Below the pieces are notes generated by a model. That model was not told where the DNA came from, searched no databases, and saw nothing but the letters and a program-made list of their open reading frames with translations. Source: Centropus unirufus (Eukaryota > Chordata > Aves > Cuculiformes > Centropidae). From it: DNA of 64,000 bases. Location: assembly GCA_013397695.1 (NCBI GenBank), contig VYZI01000170.1:1497756-1561755 (forward strand). Reading direction: 5' to 3'. A program made the position numbers and the translations under genes. Positions 39,580 through 54,500 of this stretch are shown here, in pieces; position 1 is the stretch's first letter; each line of letters opens with the position of its first letter.

Positions 39580-42500
39580 GTGCGGGAGCCGCCGGGGGAG
39601 GGGGCGGCTGGCGAGGGGTGCGGGTGCAGGCGATGCTGTGGGCGCAGGGAGGGCTCCGCGGGCTTTTCCTGCCGTGGGGGGAGCCGCTCGTCCCTATTAT
39701 CCCGGTTGCAGATTAAGGCGCAGCGTCGTCACCGCGGTGCGCGGAGCCTCCGGGCTGCGGGATGAACCGGGAGCTGGAATCAGCGGGACGAGCGTCTGTG
39801 GGAAGGGGTGCAGGTGGACATGGGGACGGGGAGAGGGACATGGGGTGACCCGCCTCGGGAAGAGCTGCTCATCCTTAATATCTTGGCTGTTTTCCACTGA
39901 AACTTCGGCTTGTTTTGTTTGGAGAGGGTTTTCCCGTGGAGGGGGTGGCATAGGCTGAAAATAGAAATCCGATCGTTCCCTTCTGCCAGCATGCTGGCCA
40001 TCCCAGTAAACTTTCTGTCTGAGGGAGTCACTTGTTCCCAGTGTCACTTTGCATGGGATGTGTTCACTTTGGGGCAGACACCCGGGCAGCTTTGCGGGGT
40101 CCAGCGCGGTGCGGTCTTTACCAGGCCCCGCAACCCGTGTGAGCGCAGCCAGCGGTGCCAGGGGCTTTGGTGGCCCTGGGCTCTGGGTTAGGTGAGGTGG
40201 TGCAAGGCAGGTGCTGTGGGAGCTGCCAGTGGTCCGTGGCATGCTGGCTCCTGCGGGGACCTGGCCCTCGGGCTGCAGCCAAGCTGTCAGCTTGTTTTCT
40301 AAGGGTGTACAATGGCATCGTTTGTAGAGGGTGTCTTGTGGTGACGGGTTGTGTAAGCACTTGTTTGGGTTTTCTGGTCATGCCACGGTGCCGTGGCAGG
40401 AACGCACTCTGCCCACACTTGTGGTGAGCTCAGAGCTGTGACAGAAAAGGAAAACACAATTCCCATCGAGCTGCGGTGTTGCTGCTGCTCTTTTTGTTGT
40501 GTGTGAGGCGTAAAGGAGTAATGGGTTCATCTCCGTGCAGATGATGGATTTGGCAGCGGATGGGCACCACAGTCGTTCAGCAAGCATCGCGCCCCAGGTG
40601 GCAGAGGGATGCACCAATGATTTGTGCTCTGGCATCGTGACACAGCAGGGAGGGGGTGTCTGGCCCTGGTCTCGAGTCCCTGTGACTCAGCAGCAGCATC
40701 CACCACAGAAAAAAAAGCCACACTGCTCAGGGGCACAGCCAGGAGAGGCCCTGACCACGAGGCATGTGGCTGTGGGGCTGTGTCTCCAGGGCACGCTCAG
40801 GCTCTGTGCCCCAGGAACGTGGGGGTGCAGTCAGGGTCCGGGGGGGGTGGTGCAGACATGGGCTCGGCTGTGCTGAAGCGTGTGGGGAGGGGATGCCAGG
40901 CACCTCTCGTGTGCCCAAAGCGAAGTCACCGTCACGTGCGGTGCCCGGGTGTGCGTGTCTCTTGCCGTTTGTGCTGTCAGTCGTGCTTAATTACCCGGGA
41001 TCCCTCCCAACACCAGATCAAGGCAGGGGGTGCTCTGGAAGCTTTGCCCCACTCCTGGCCATGGGCAAAGTGTGGCTGCAGCCCACATGTGGCATGCAGA
41101 CATGCCTGGCCGTAACCCGTGGGCTGGCACGGCTGCACGGAGGATGCCCGGGAGCCCCAGCACAGACAGTGCCACAGCGCTTGTTGCCAGGGAGAGAGAC
41201 TGGGTTATCCTGTGGTGGCTGTGAACTCATAATTTGTGGTTTGGAGTCAGCCGTTGCTCGGAGGGAGACAGTAATTGAATCAAAAGGAGGAGAAATTCTG
41301 TTCCTTCTCAACGAGCAGCAAAGCACTTGTGTTGGAAGATGCTAAACAAGAGCCTCCCGTGCCTGATTTGGATGGGACGCAGCAGTGGGGTTTGCCATGG
41401 GGCCAGGGATGTGCCAGAAGGCAAAAGCACATTCAGAGACGGAAACCAAGAACCAGGTTCCCATCTGCGAGCCAGATGGAAAAGCAGGATAGTTGTTTTG
41501 TTTTAAAATTGTCATGGACATTTGGAAATAATACAGAATTTGGTTTTAAAAGAAGGAAAACAGGCTCTGGTGAAACCCTGAAAAGAAGTGGTTCAGTTAA
41601 ACTTGAGATGGTTGTTTTTGTACCCAGCATTTTTCAGTATATTAGGAAAGGCAAGCCAGGACATGCCATCAGCGAAAAAAGCGTCTTTAGCCCAAGAATT
41701 CAATTGAGGTGCAGAACTTGATGGCACAGGATTAAGCACTGGAGGTTTTATTTGGTGCAGCTGCATCAAATCTTGTTATGATTGCTGCTGGGGACAGGCT
41801 GGGAGATGCCAGCTGAGCACTGGTGTTACTTGGTGCTAAACCCTGGGAACGGAGGATCCCAGGCTCAGTCATGGAAAAGCCAATGTGTCCACGGCAGTGG
41901 TGAAAAAGGAGATCCTCAGGCCAGGGTGCTAAGAGTGAGTCTGTGAGTGTAACGAGGAGCGGGTGGAAAGGTGGGGTCATTGTGGAGTTAGGGGTGAACC
42001 TGCAGCTTAGGTGAAGAGGCTCCCGGGTTTCCTTCTGCTTTGCAGTGCTCAGCTCTCAGCAGGCTCCTCAGCAGCAGGAACCCCTCAGGCTCCACAGCAG
42101 ATCTCCATCTGCTGCAGCTCCTCCAGCTGTTTTCCACCGAAGATGCCGCTTGCACTTGCCCAAGAGGGCTTGAGCCGGTCCAGCGAGTCCTGACCCTGAA
42201 GCAGGGCTGCGCCCCTCACCTCACTTTCCACCTTTTGTGCTTTAAAATGAATTTAAACATTAACATACATAATTTTGTTACACTGGCAGGTTTTCTGTCT
42301 AGAACTTAAACCCCTTCTGCTATAATTCCAGACAATGGTGCTGAGACCTGACAGCAATTAGAGGCTCAAGCACAAGCGGTGGTTTTGCTCTCTGGGTTGG
42401 AGCAGTAACAGTTAATTCCCTTCAGCCCAGTTGTGTTCCAGCACCTTTCCCCTGCTCCCCGGGGACAAACTCACTGCTTCTCCCTGTCCCCAAGGCACGT

Positions 42501-45500
42501 GCCCCAGGCACCACGCAGGACCCTTGGAAGGGCAGAACAAGTCCAAGGGCATTGCTGGGGCGCCTCACCTGTGTCATCTTGCTCCACTCCCTGCCCCTGC
42601 CCAGGTGCTGACTCCTCTGGGGTCAGAAGCTTTTGGGACTGGGAGAGGTGAGGAGCTGGATATGAATTGCTGTGGTTTGAAGGAATCTGAAGGATTTTTT
42701 TCTCTTTTTCCAGCTGCAGCGAGCTGCCCTACCCTGCCCTGTCCTTGGGCATGGAGCGTCCGTGCTGAGCGCTCACGCACTCATTGCAGCGCTTGGTGCC
42801 CAGGGTGTGGCATGGGGCAATCCGTGAATACTGTTTAGTATCTCTTGAGCTGTTTGTCTTCAGATTTACTCTTGGAAACGAGTTCAGATTTTCCCTGGTT
42901 TTCAGCCCTGACCATTTACACAAGGCTCTGTCGGGGTTTTCTTCTCTGATGTGATGCTTTGGATGGTGAATTGGTGATTTCTGATTGAGAACACAAGGAG
43001 CCGGGTTGCTTTGGGCAGCCAGGGCATCTTCTCCAGCAGCTTTGGTTTTTCAAAAAGCTTCTCATCCACTGCATTCCTGCCAGCAGTGCCTGGCAGAATT
43101 GGCACTTCCAGTACCTGGAAGCTCGTGGGGAAGGGTTGGAGGGATTTGATGGTAATAAAGTGATTTAACAGCTTTCTTCTTGAGCAGCCCTTATTCCTGG
43201 TGTTCCCAGCACTGGCTTGGAAGGTTACATGAACTTTGCTCTCCAGTATGCTTAGGCAGGGACAGTGCAGAATTACTTATTTCCTGGTTAATGAGTAATT
43301 AACCCAGTGTGGACAGTTTGGAAGGTGTAGCTTTAGGTAGTGCAGCTGTGGCCAGGCTCGGGCGCCCAGGGTGTTCTCGGTCTGGCTGTGGTGATGCTGC
43401 CTCTGAGGAAAAGGTCAAATAAGTTAAATTGCATTTCTTGCCAAGTGCTGCTTGCGAGGAGTCAGCAAACAGTCAGCACCCGAAGGCCCGATAGGTTCGA
43501 GCACTGATGAAATCATGCCATGTCAATACACGCTCGATCGCTGTGCGGTGCCAGGGCATGAGGCTCTTCGAGTGGGCGCCCCAGGGAGGGGCGGCTGGGG
43601 CTTTGGTGGAAGACACGGTGTTCCTCTAGAGCCGGGTTGTACAGAGCATCGCCCAGGTCCCACATGCTGTGTGTGGTGCTGGCTCTGATATAAGCGCTGT
43701 GTATTTTTTCACTCTACAGCTTCAGGTATACTCGGAGTCAGATGGATTTTGATGTGTTTGTGTGTTTTCTGGTCAAATACAGGGAGTCCCTCTAGAGTTC
43801 CCCCTCCAGCCAGCTGGTGGCCACAACTGTGGACACAATCCTGCAGATCTTAAAGACTCAACCCTGTACAGAGAATTTTTGCTGGCCATGGGAAAACATA
43901 GAGTGAACATAGAGGGGGACGGCATTTGGCACCAAGGAAACACAGGGAGCAACTCAGTTTAATGGGCAAGTTATTCTTTAGCTGAGTATATTCTGCAGCC
44001 AAAGTGCCTTTGGCACAGTGGAGGTATTTTAAAACCACCGACCCTTAACCTCGAGAGCCCGAAGTCTGAAGGTCCAGGAGCTGCCCTGGCACCAGAGCTG
44101 GGTGCTCAGCGCCCTGGTAATTAGCAATGCAGTTATCAGATGCAAGTTCTGCCACCTCACTGCTCACCAGCTTTCCCAGAGCAGGGAAAGTGGGGAGGAT
44201 GTGACAAAATGTCTCTAAAGTGGGACGGGGTGAGCCTGGCTGGTGTGGAGCTGCTGTGGCTCCCACAGCTCGCAGAAGCTGCCCCTCCATCACCTTCTTC
44301 CCTGCTTGCTCTGTGGAAAGGAATGGTTGCTTTTAATGCCATGTTTCCTGAAGCTGAATTTTGCTTGGTTTTACGTAGGGGGCTTGATTTCCACCAGGTT
44401 TCTTTTCAGAAATCTCACTTTTCTTTGACCTGTGAAGGATCTCTGTATCCATTTTTGGTGGCTTGTATCCCTGAGCATACCCAGCCCCCCTGACCCAGAC
44501 GCTGCTGTTCCACCTATAATGAAGCTAAAGGCAGGCTGCACACCCCAGCCAGCCCACTCCCCCCCACAAAGAACAAAGGTATTGTACAGAAAAAGCCACC
44601 ATAGGTTTCTTTTTGTTATTAATGAGATCTAAATACTTAGATTTAGATGAGATCTTGGGAAGAAATGTTTTCCTGTGAGGGTGGGGAGGCCCTGGCCCAG
44701 GTTGCCCAGAGCAATCGTGGCTCCCCCATCCCTGAAGGTGTTCAAGGCCAGGTTGGATGGGGCTTGGAGCCTCTGATCCCATGGGAAGGGGGTGGGACTG
44801 GATGGGCTTTCAGGCCCCTTCCCACCCAAACCATTCTATGACTTCAGTTCTCATATCTCCATGTCCCCATGCTAAAGACTCCACGCATGTTTCTCAGGAT
44901 GAGGCGTGGGCTGTGTTCTTCAACTTAACTCATCTCTTTTTGTCTTTTAGCTGGAGTTTGCAAGCTGGGTGGAGGGGCAGAGAAAATAGGCATAAATGGC
45001 ATTGCTTTCCTAAATTACAGTCCGGAGCAAACTGCATTGAACCGCACAACTTGCCCCCCTTGCTTTGGGGCTGGTTTGCTGCTTCTTGCTCGTCTGCAGC
45101 GAAGCATGGCCCCTGTCCCATCAGCTGTTTGGTTTGGTGTTGGCAGGACTCACAGGTGCTGTCAGATGGCATCTGGGTCTTTTTGTAATGCAAAAGTTGC
45201 TCCTCCTTGTTACCTGGAGCTGAGCTGAGGGGCCTGGGCAGCCCAGCGGGGAGGTTTCTGTTCCACCACCCTCGCCTTTGCCTGGGCTTGGCCCCTTCAT
45301 TCCCCAGGGACAAGGTGAGCGCCGGTATCAGTGATGTCCCCACTCCCTGCCAGCACAGCTAATTATAAAAATTATGCTCTACTTTGATCTGTGATCTAAT
45401 TAGCTTACCTTTGTGGTAGAATTATCTGATCTGAGACTGACGTGTTTGAAGTTTGTAAGTGTTCCTGGCAGGCACGCCTTGACCGGGGGATCAGTCCGTG

Positions 45501-48500
45501 GAATGGGAGCCAGCCATGGCAGGAGTATGCTCAGCTCTGTCTCCGGTGAACTGAGAGTCACGATGCTGTTTTTATTTTCTTGAAATCTTGTCTGGGGTTA
45601 GGAGTGGCTTTAGGTGGAAGTTTCCACGCTGGCTCGTGTCCTAAGGCTCCAGTGCCAGTGGCGAGGCTGAGCGATGGGCAGTGAGTCAGCGCTGCAGGCT
45701 GTGGGGATAGAAAGGAATTTGGAAACAAGCCAGACTAGGAGAAGAGATTGTATTCTGTGCATCTTCCTGCACGTGTTTTGTTGAACCCCGTTGGAGCAAT
45801 GCAGCAGGTTCTGTGCTGGCAGAGGTTGGGTAAACTGGAACCGGTCCCTAGCCAGGGATGGGACAGTTTGTCACCCTTCTCCATCACTCTGCTTTTCTGG
45901 CAGGGGGAGCATCCAGGGCCATGGGAAGACCGGTCCCGAGTGTGTGACAGGGGGTCAGAGCATCCCTTTGACTAAATGCGCCGAATCCCCATCGGGTTTG
46001 ACCTCATTGCCCTCTCCCGCGCTTCAGAGGGGACAGGGGGTACCATCACCCAGCCACCAGCATCTGGGGGGGCTCTGACCGCACGCCTTGCCTGGCGAGG
46101 TGACAGCTTTCCTTTCTTTTTTAAGCCTTAAGCAGGGTGTCTTGGCAGTGACCTTCACTGTGGAAACGGTGCTGGTGCCAGCGATGGGCAGGAACGCGGG
46201 TGTGGGGAAATGAAATTAAAATGGCACAGAAATGTGTGTGTCTCCAGGATGGGGCTTGATGGGGCATCACGGCTGCGCTTGAGCACGAGTCCTTCTTTTG
46301 CAGTGGAATCTGGTGTGTGAAGACGACTGGAAAGCCCCACTGACCACTTCCCTCTTCTTTGTGGGGGTCCTCATCGGCTCCTTCATCTCGGGGCAGCTCT
46401 CGGACAGGTAACTTGGCTGCTCCCACTCTGCCCAAGGGCACAGCAGGGCAGAGCCGTGCCACAGCTGGTGGGTTTGGTTTTAAGACACTTAAGGGGGTTA
46501 AACGCCCAGTTCTCTGAGTTTTGATCAAAATCAGGCAACTAGTCTCGCTTGTTCAAAAATCCCAACCCCGATTCACTGCAGGTGCAGATTATTGCCTCTC
46601 GGGCTCTTCAGGAGAACAAGAACTGATCTCTGTGAGGAGCTGCTTTGCAGGCCGATGGGGTTTTCACTTCATGACAACATTTGTTTCTTTATCCAGTCTT
46701 TATAGTATTTTTAAAAATCTTTGACTAAACAGTGAAAACGAAACCATTAACATTCATAAGTAGAGCGAATTTCATGCTTTAAAATGGTATCTGACATGAA
46801 CACAGTTAAATCAAAGTTTAATCCACAATAAGCACCACAGTTTACAATGACAAAACCAACGATTCTTTTTGCACCAACCTAATGGGTTCCTTCTGCAAGT
46901 CTCTGTTTCCCTCTTTATACAGCCTTATATTTTTTAGCTTTTATTTCCTTTATTAAGCTTTTCTTTCCTGTATCGTTACAGTGGGGTCTCCAACACTGCT
47001 CTGGTTAATAAGGGGGTCATAAGGGCCACAGGGTGTGAATCCTTGATGTGAGCCTCAATGCCAAAGCCTCAAGCATTAAATTCCATGTGACCCAAATTTA
47101 ATCTCCTGCCTCTTGCCCCCAGTGCAATAAGTCAGTCGGTGTTAGTGTTTGAAAGGGAGAAGAGATAATCCCTAAATCCTGCTGGTGCCGTGTGCCCACT
47201 GGGAGCATCTGGGGAAGCGTTGGTGCCCCGGCAGCAGCCCAGCCGCTCAGTCTGGTCCCCTTCTCGCATGAGCTGCTCGTGGCTTTGGTTGGGATGTGAA
47301 GGGGACGTTCTGGGCAACGTCCCCTGTGCCACCACAGGCAGCTGGAGATGTGGCCCATGCAGCAAGCCCTGGACCCACAGCGGTGTGCAAACCCATGCAG
47401 AAGGATGCTCTGACCCATAAGGAAAGGAAACTCCTTTTTTCCATAAGGAAACTCATGGAAGTTCTCCATAAGGAAATATAGAAGTCTATGTACATGTAAT
47501 GCACACAAGTGGGTGAGAGAAAGGCTGAGTTATGGATGGCAACGCTGAGGGACTGAAACCAGTTGATAAAGCTATCTGAGATTCCCAGCGTGATGGTGGT
47601 GTCGCATATAGATACCAGCAGCCTAAATAACATCACATCCTAACTTTCAGCTGCAGGGCTTGCAGTCTTCAGGGGTCTCACTTTTACTGTTATCTAGTTT
47701 TTTAGCCCCTGTCTAGTGGTGCCCTGAAGTTTCTGCTCTTAATTTTTCTTTGTGCTTTATTTCCTGGGTCTTGGAAATTTAACTTGTTGGGGGTTTTATT
47801 GGTGCTTATGACAGTGATAAACAAAATTCTTTAAAGTGAATGAAACTTCAGGTTGCTCTAAGCTGCATCTCTTGTGGTTGGACATTTATGCTCCCTTATA
47901 TTCTCTTATATAGCCCTGCTCCATAAATAAATACCATTTCAATAATCATCTCCTTTATCTTTTGCAAAAGGTTTGGCAGGAAGAATATCCTTTTTCTGAC
48001 AATGGCTGTGCAGACTGGCTTCAGCTTCCTGCAGATCTTCTCTACCAGCTGGGAGATGTTCACTGTGCTCTTTCTCATAGTGGGAATGGGACAGATCTCT
48101 AACTACGTGGTGGCCTTCATACTGGGTATGAATATGTCTGCATTAGATTAAATGCTTATTAATGTACTGTTAAGTGTTTTTCCTGTGCACCTGCATCATT
48201 TCCTTAGACAGCGGTGAATCCTGGTACAATTCCCAATCACTGGTACAATTCCCGATTTTGGCTGGTGTGATCTTTTTGCTCTTGGATACGCCAAGCCTGT
48301 CCTTTCTATAGGTTTAGAGAAAAAGATGGAGCAGGAAACCTCAAAATAAACATCCTTTTCCCTCCTATTTGGAGCAGTTGTTCAAGGCAGCATGCGGGAT
48401 TTGTTATCAGAAGAAGCAGGTCTGAGATAGAGAAGGCTTTCGGGTTTCTCCCTGCTTCTCCATCCCTCTGCAGAGGGGTCCAATGCCTGCCTGGGCCCCG

Positions 48501-51500
48501 GGCTGCAAAACCTTGGGGCAAACCAGCATTTCCAGGCACAGCGAGCACAGGGAGACTGGAGCAGAGGAGCTGGGTGGATGTCGGGACCCTGTTAGCCATA
48601 AAATCACCAGTCTCGGTGACGAGGTTAGTGCTAAAGTCCCTAACTTTAGTGGCCAAGGATTGTTTTGGTTTTTACAGGGACCACAGGAAAAAAGATCCAG
48701 AGGTGGCAGGAGGCTGCAGGCACTGCCCAGGGACCCTACAGGGGAGGGGGGACCCCGCAGAGACCCCACAGGCTCTCCCAACACTCACGGGGTGTTCAGG
48801 AAAGGCGACAGCCTGGGTGAATTACGGGGATGAGGGATGCAGGCCTCCGGGAAGGGGGAACTGGGATTTGCAAGAGCTGCCTTAAAATGTGCGTGTATGC
48901 ATTTATGGCAACTTTTAAACCAGCACTGTCAAAATTATATTTTGTAGATCATTAACGTGAGCTAGTTTACGTTTAAACCCGAATGGTCAACGCTATTCTC
49001 TTCTATCCCTGTGAGGCTTTAGCAGGGAAAAAATAAGAGAAGTGTGGTAAGAAATCAGAGCTATGGAGGGGATGTGGCGTTGGGTCCCCAGGCAGCTGTG
49101 AGTCACTGCTGTGCGTGCCTGATGAGGATAAGTAGGTCAGGCTGCCAGCAGGGACATCCCTTGCCATCACCATCACCACTGGTGATCACCATCCTGGTGC
49201 TTAACTCTTGTGTGGAGCCGATGGAGCTGGAGCCAGGGGCTGCCATGGGAAGGCCGGGAGGTACGGCACGGGGGCAGGAGGGCTGGCTCGGCTGAGCGTC
49301 CTCTTGGAAGCACATGGGATTTGTGTAGCACGGGTCCCTCTAAGGCAGGTGTGGGATCTGATCAGTGATCTGATGGGCATAGGTCATTCCAGCTTCCAAT
49401 ATCCAAACCCATGTTGCCTCTCAGTCCGTATTCATGCATTCTCCGCCATCTGGGTTCCTCCTGCCCTTTGCACCATTGCTGCCCACTTTTTTTTTTACAG
49501 TTTCCCCTAAGCTGGGGTGATTTTCAGCAGAGAATATATATTTTTATTTTTTTTTCAACCATGTGAACTGTTGTGTTCAAGTTCTGGTTCTGTAAAGCGC
49601 TCCATAGATTTGGGAAGGGATTCAGTATCATCCCAGAATTGTTATTCCTTGGCCGGGAGAACGAGGGAGGAGGAAAGGCAGGAAAGAAGATAATTGTAGT
49701 TGAAAGATGTCATCCCATATTGGCTTTGGATTGCCAGAAATTTTAATGTAACATTTAGTAAGTTTAACCCAATGTTTAAAATATCAGACCTATCCCAAGA
49801 ATGCACTTCTAAACAAGAACTATCAGCAGAGGAACACAATGTAATTTATCCCTACACATTTGTTTTACTCCTAAGAACTATTTTCGATTTCCTTTACTTG
49901 GTTATTGCAATTTTCTAATATAAAATCCATGTAGCTATCAAATAGGAGGGCTTTTTAAAAACTCTTGGGTATTTTTCCATTTTCTCTGCAACAGAAAATG
50001 TTGGAGCTCTTACTGCACTCCACAACTGAAATATACTCTCCAGACTTCTTGCCCCCTCCTGTTCGCTCAGTATCATTTGCTTTTTAATTGAACGCAGATC
50101 AAACTGTGGGAGTTAGTGCCCTTGCAGCTCTCCTGACAGAGAGGAGAGCTCTGTAGCCCAGGGCTGAGAGCTCAGTGAGAAGTGAGGTGGACCTGAGGGT
50201 GACATGGATTTTATTAAGCAATAGCTTGGGATTTTATTGGAATAGACATGCGGTGCTCTTGAAGGGTCGCACCAGTCTCTGTTTTCAGTACAAAATGGTA
50301 TCAGGCTGTGCGTGACACGGTGGTTGTAGGATGTTTTTACTGACTGCTGCCAGTGTTCTTAGAGGACGGCATCTTCCCTGGTTGTTTCCCACAGTCTGTG
50401 ATGCACCAGTCCAATTTTCCAGCCTTCTGTTCCCAAAAAACAAGTGCGAAACTTGTTCCCTCCTCACTGTAAATCCATGTCCTTTCATCCCAAAACACCC
50501 ATCTCGGTCTGCCACCCACAGACCTGCTGTCCTCCAGGAGTGCTCAGCAGTGAACTACACCTCCGATCCCAGGTGGGTGAAGGAGGGGAGCAGGCTCTGT
50601 CCCGGCTGAGTACGGGAAGGCTCCTGGAAGTCTGCTGGCCGCTCCCCATGCCTGCCCTTATCTGTCTCGGACAATGCATTAATCAAAGCAAACAGAAGTC
50701 TCTCCTCCATCTGAAGGTCCCTGATAATCCCTGCAGGGTTTCTGTAGGGGGTGTGGGTCTGTGCTGTGCTCGGGTGACCATTGCTATCACTCCTGTCATC
50801 CCTACGGCAGCCCAGGTCTTCTCCACCGTCCCACACACTGCTGGGTAGGACGAGCAAGGAAGAGCAGCAGGGAGGAGGGAAGCTCCTTCAGATCCTCTTA
50901 AAATGCTTTCAGTGGTCCCAGTAGTTTGGCTGGGGTCCTTGTACAGCTGTGAAGCTCAGTATTTTGGAAATGAATGGAGATAAATTAAACTAGTTTAATT
51001 AAACTAATGGAGATCAATGAAAACTTCTCTTCCCCATCTTTTCTACAAGCAGAAGATGCCGTGTGCTGTTTAAGGCTGCTGGACAGATAGGGCTTGCTGC
51101 TGCAGAGGGACTGCAGTGCCAAGCAACATTTGGGCTTTAAATGTACAGTCAAGGTACTGCCCATCAGCTGAGCTGCTTTAACCATCCGGGTGCACATTCC
51201 TAGGCTGGCACAGGGGACAAAACATGTGACATTCGCTCCGAGCTCAGCCTGTCTGCAGGGATGCACTGGATGAATAGCAGGCTCAGTCCCATCCCCGTGG
51301 TACTGCCAGGACCACAGCAGCTCCACGCGTGCCTCTGGGAGCTGGGCTGGGTGCTCCATCAGCCACTACTGGGATTCGTTCATCCCTGTGTCCTTGCAGC
51401 AAGCTACAGGGAGTTCACGTTTCACTATGTGTTTCCACCTTCATTTTCTGTTCCTAACTCATGTAAACTGGCTGATCTGAACGAGATGACTTCATTAAAA

Positions 51501-54500
51501 GGACACTGTCAGCTGCCCCTCTTACTCTGCCAGCCTTTGCAGTGGAGGAGAACTCGGTGAACTCTGGGTCTCTGAACCCTCTGCTAGATCTGTGAGGAAA
51601 TCCTGATGGTAATAGCATAGAAACTGTGTAGATGGTGCTGTTACACCTACGTTTAGCATTAAAAATGGTTTCGTATTTGACTTCTGGACTGCTGATGTAC
51701 TGGAAGAGCCCAAACACTGCTGGTCTCACCAGTGCCTCAATGGCAGCTCCAGGGCAGATGGACAAAATCTGGAGGATGCTCCCACCTGGTCAATAACACT
51801 GTGATGATGATGATGATCAGCTCTTGGACCATTGCTTTTTGACAGTGTCCCTTTAAGTATAATAAGGGGAACCACTCTTTTTTAAGACTGTTTAGTTTAA
51901 TTTTTTTTTTATGAATGCAGTATTTAGTCATGCTTGAAGAGAAAGAGTTAAAATGCTAATCCAACCTCCCTTGTTTTAAACAGGAACAGAAATTCTTGGC
52001 AAATCAGTTCGTATTATATTCTCTACATTAGGAGTTTGCGTGTTTTTTGCAATTGGCTACATGTTGCTGCCCCTGTTTGCTTACTTCATCAGAGACTGGC
52101 GGATGCTGCTGCTGGCGCTCACTGTCCCGGGGCTGTTCTGCATCCCGCTCTGGTGGTGAGTGCCCCCACGCCGCGAGGCCGTGCTCCCCACTTCCCATCC
52201 CCGCCTGATGCTGCCCCACACCGGGGGCTGGGTAACAGCAGGGAGGGGGAGGGCATTTCTCCTCTCAAGTTGAGGCTGAGCTGGGGAGTGTCTTGTTTAT
52301 GGGGCTTTTTGCCAGTTTTAAGTCAAATTACCTCCCTGCAGAGCCCTGCTGATACTGGCCCTGTGCTTGAAGCCACTCGTTCACCAGCTTTCCAGAGCAG
52401 CTCCAGGCATTCTGTGTTTGACTTCTAACTCTGGGCACACTTAACCACCTCTAGGTTTACCCCAGTGGTGCTGTGGCATGATTCATTCTAGCTTTTCTTC
52501 CTCCCTTCTTTCCCTAAGCCACTTTTTAATGTGGGTTCACCTGCTGATAGGTACTAAAATCTCAGGAAAGGCTAAGCGCGTTCACTCAGCACGCTGGCAG
52601 TTCGTCGCGCTCAGTGTCCTTCAGCAGTTCATCGCACTGATGTTGTTAAGCAGAGGCATTTGCTGGCAGAGCTTCCTGGGCCAGGCCTCTCCCCCAGGCA
52701 CTTCGTGCCAGGAGCTGTGTCCTCCCAGGCTCTACCCTGCCTGTCGGAGCAGGACTTGGATTTGTGAGCTCCTTTGGCCCCAGGTGACTCCATGTGGCTA
52801 AGCCGAAGGATGGCCCTTCTTTACCCTGCTCCTCTGAGCCATCCCTTGCTGTCTCCCTGGTGGCTGAATTCATGTATTTTCACTTTTCTATTTCACTTAC
52901 CCACCCCTGCTCTGAGGCATGGGTGGAGGTGCAGGATGTGCCCTCGCTTGCTCACGGGTGCTCTGCCCTGGCGCACCAGAAAAGCAGTTTAGGAAAACTC
53001 ACTGCTCTTCTCATCTGGACAGAAACATTGGGTGGAAGCCTCTCGGATGTCCGCTACAGAACAGACACTATGAGGCACATGACATTTGTCCCCAGGACAT
53101 GGCTTCAGAGTTCTGATTTGATATGTATTTGGGGGAATTCACATGCTTTTTAAGAGCATACATCATAAAGCATGCCAAAAATTGCCAAAGTACTCCGGTA
53201 CTTCCAGCATGGAGTTAATGTGGTGGAAGATGGGGATCACGGTGCACTGGCAAAGCTCTGCCAAGGCGGGTTGGTATCAGCTGGTATTTGGGCTGCTGGA
53301 CCCATCGCTTCCGCAGGCAACGTGTCTTGCACGTCCCACTGCTCCATGCCAATAGTTGCTCTTTTATTCATTCCTCTTCCAAATTCTCCAGAATTTTCCC
53401 AGTATCATCTCTGCAGTCTTGTGTTCCTCAGCTTACCCACAAAGAAGAGCAGTGGAGAGAGCGCACCCCGCAGAAAGTCACGTTAGTGGTTGAATGATCT
53501 GATGTAAATCATCTGATGGTGGAAACGGTTGACCTGGCTTTGGGTCAGCCCTTTAGGGAGTTCATCAGATAAGAAGTCTCTGACCTGCTTTTTTCCAAGG
53601 AGAGGGAAAAAACGCTGCTGTCTAAGGGGAGCAAAGTAGCATCTGCTAAGATCAAAGGATGTAGTTATAGCGAGGTGAGATTTTCTGCCCTGTGTTTGGT
53701 GTTAATTCACTCAACATGTGCATGGAACTGATTAGAAAATGCCACCACCAAGGGACACTGCCAGTGTCCCCTGCTGAGGAGAGCCTGCCTGGCGTTGTGA
53801 TGGAATTGGGAGGTTTGTGTGCAAGATTCCTGTGACACAGAGCCTTAAATACCCCCTGTGCCTATTCTATAGAATCATGGAAGGGTTTGTGTTGGAAGGC
53901 AGCTTTACAGGTCATCTAGTCCAACTGCCTTGCTGGAGCATCTTTAACTCGATCGCGTCTCTCAGTGTGCGGTTTGCTAAGAATATTTTTGCTCAGCACT
54001 AGTTAAGCTGCCCTCACCTGTCTGTCACTTGCCTGTTTGGTGACATCTATTTTCTGGTGGATAGCAATTATTCCTCAAAAAAACCCACCCAGGACAAGGG
54101 CCGAAGCATGCATCTACTTCAGCATGAGAATCAACATGTCCCATATATTTGAGTTCTCCTACTGATCCCAGTGGGACGAATCCATGAATTTCATTGCCTA
54201 CATGCTTCTGTGCTGAATGCCCTCTGCTGCAAGAAATCTGTGAGAGCAGAACGTAGCTCAAAAAAAATCAATACCTGTGGGTTTAATAACTTTTTGCTTT
54301 TCTGAAAACATCAACTCATTTCTTCTGAAACTTATTGCAGGATCATTCCCGAATCCCCTCGGTGGCTGATCTCACAGGGAAGATATAAAGAGGCAGAAGC
54401 TATTATCCAAAAGGCTGCAAAAATAAATGGCATTCCGGCCCCAGCTGTGCTTTTTGACATGGCGCAGGTATGTTTCACACATCCCGGCACTTCCCCTCCG

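Larger units (their letters stand above)
38440..39680 (+). promoter_or_regulatory. SLC22A4: CpG-island promoter of SLC22A4
   Basis: GC- and CpG-dense sequence surrounds coding exon 1. GC-box-like GGGGCGGAG occurs near 39055 and 39130. No TATA box was seen close to the start codon, as is common for island promoters. The start ATG at 39187 has a G at -3. The exact transcription start cannot be read from the sequence. The 5' part contains the duplicated block described separately. Confidence 0.75.

Noticed and set aside
45680..45695. TGAGTCAGC element (AP-1/Maf-like) in SLC22A4 intron 1
   Set aside because: Similar TGA(G/C)TCA motifs occur at several other places in the window at roughly chance frequency, so the sequence alone gives no reason to call a regulatory site.
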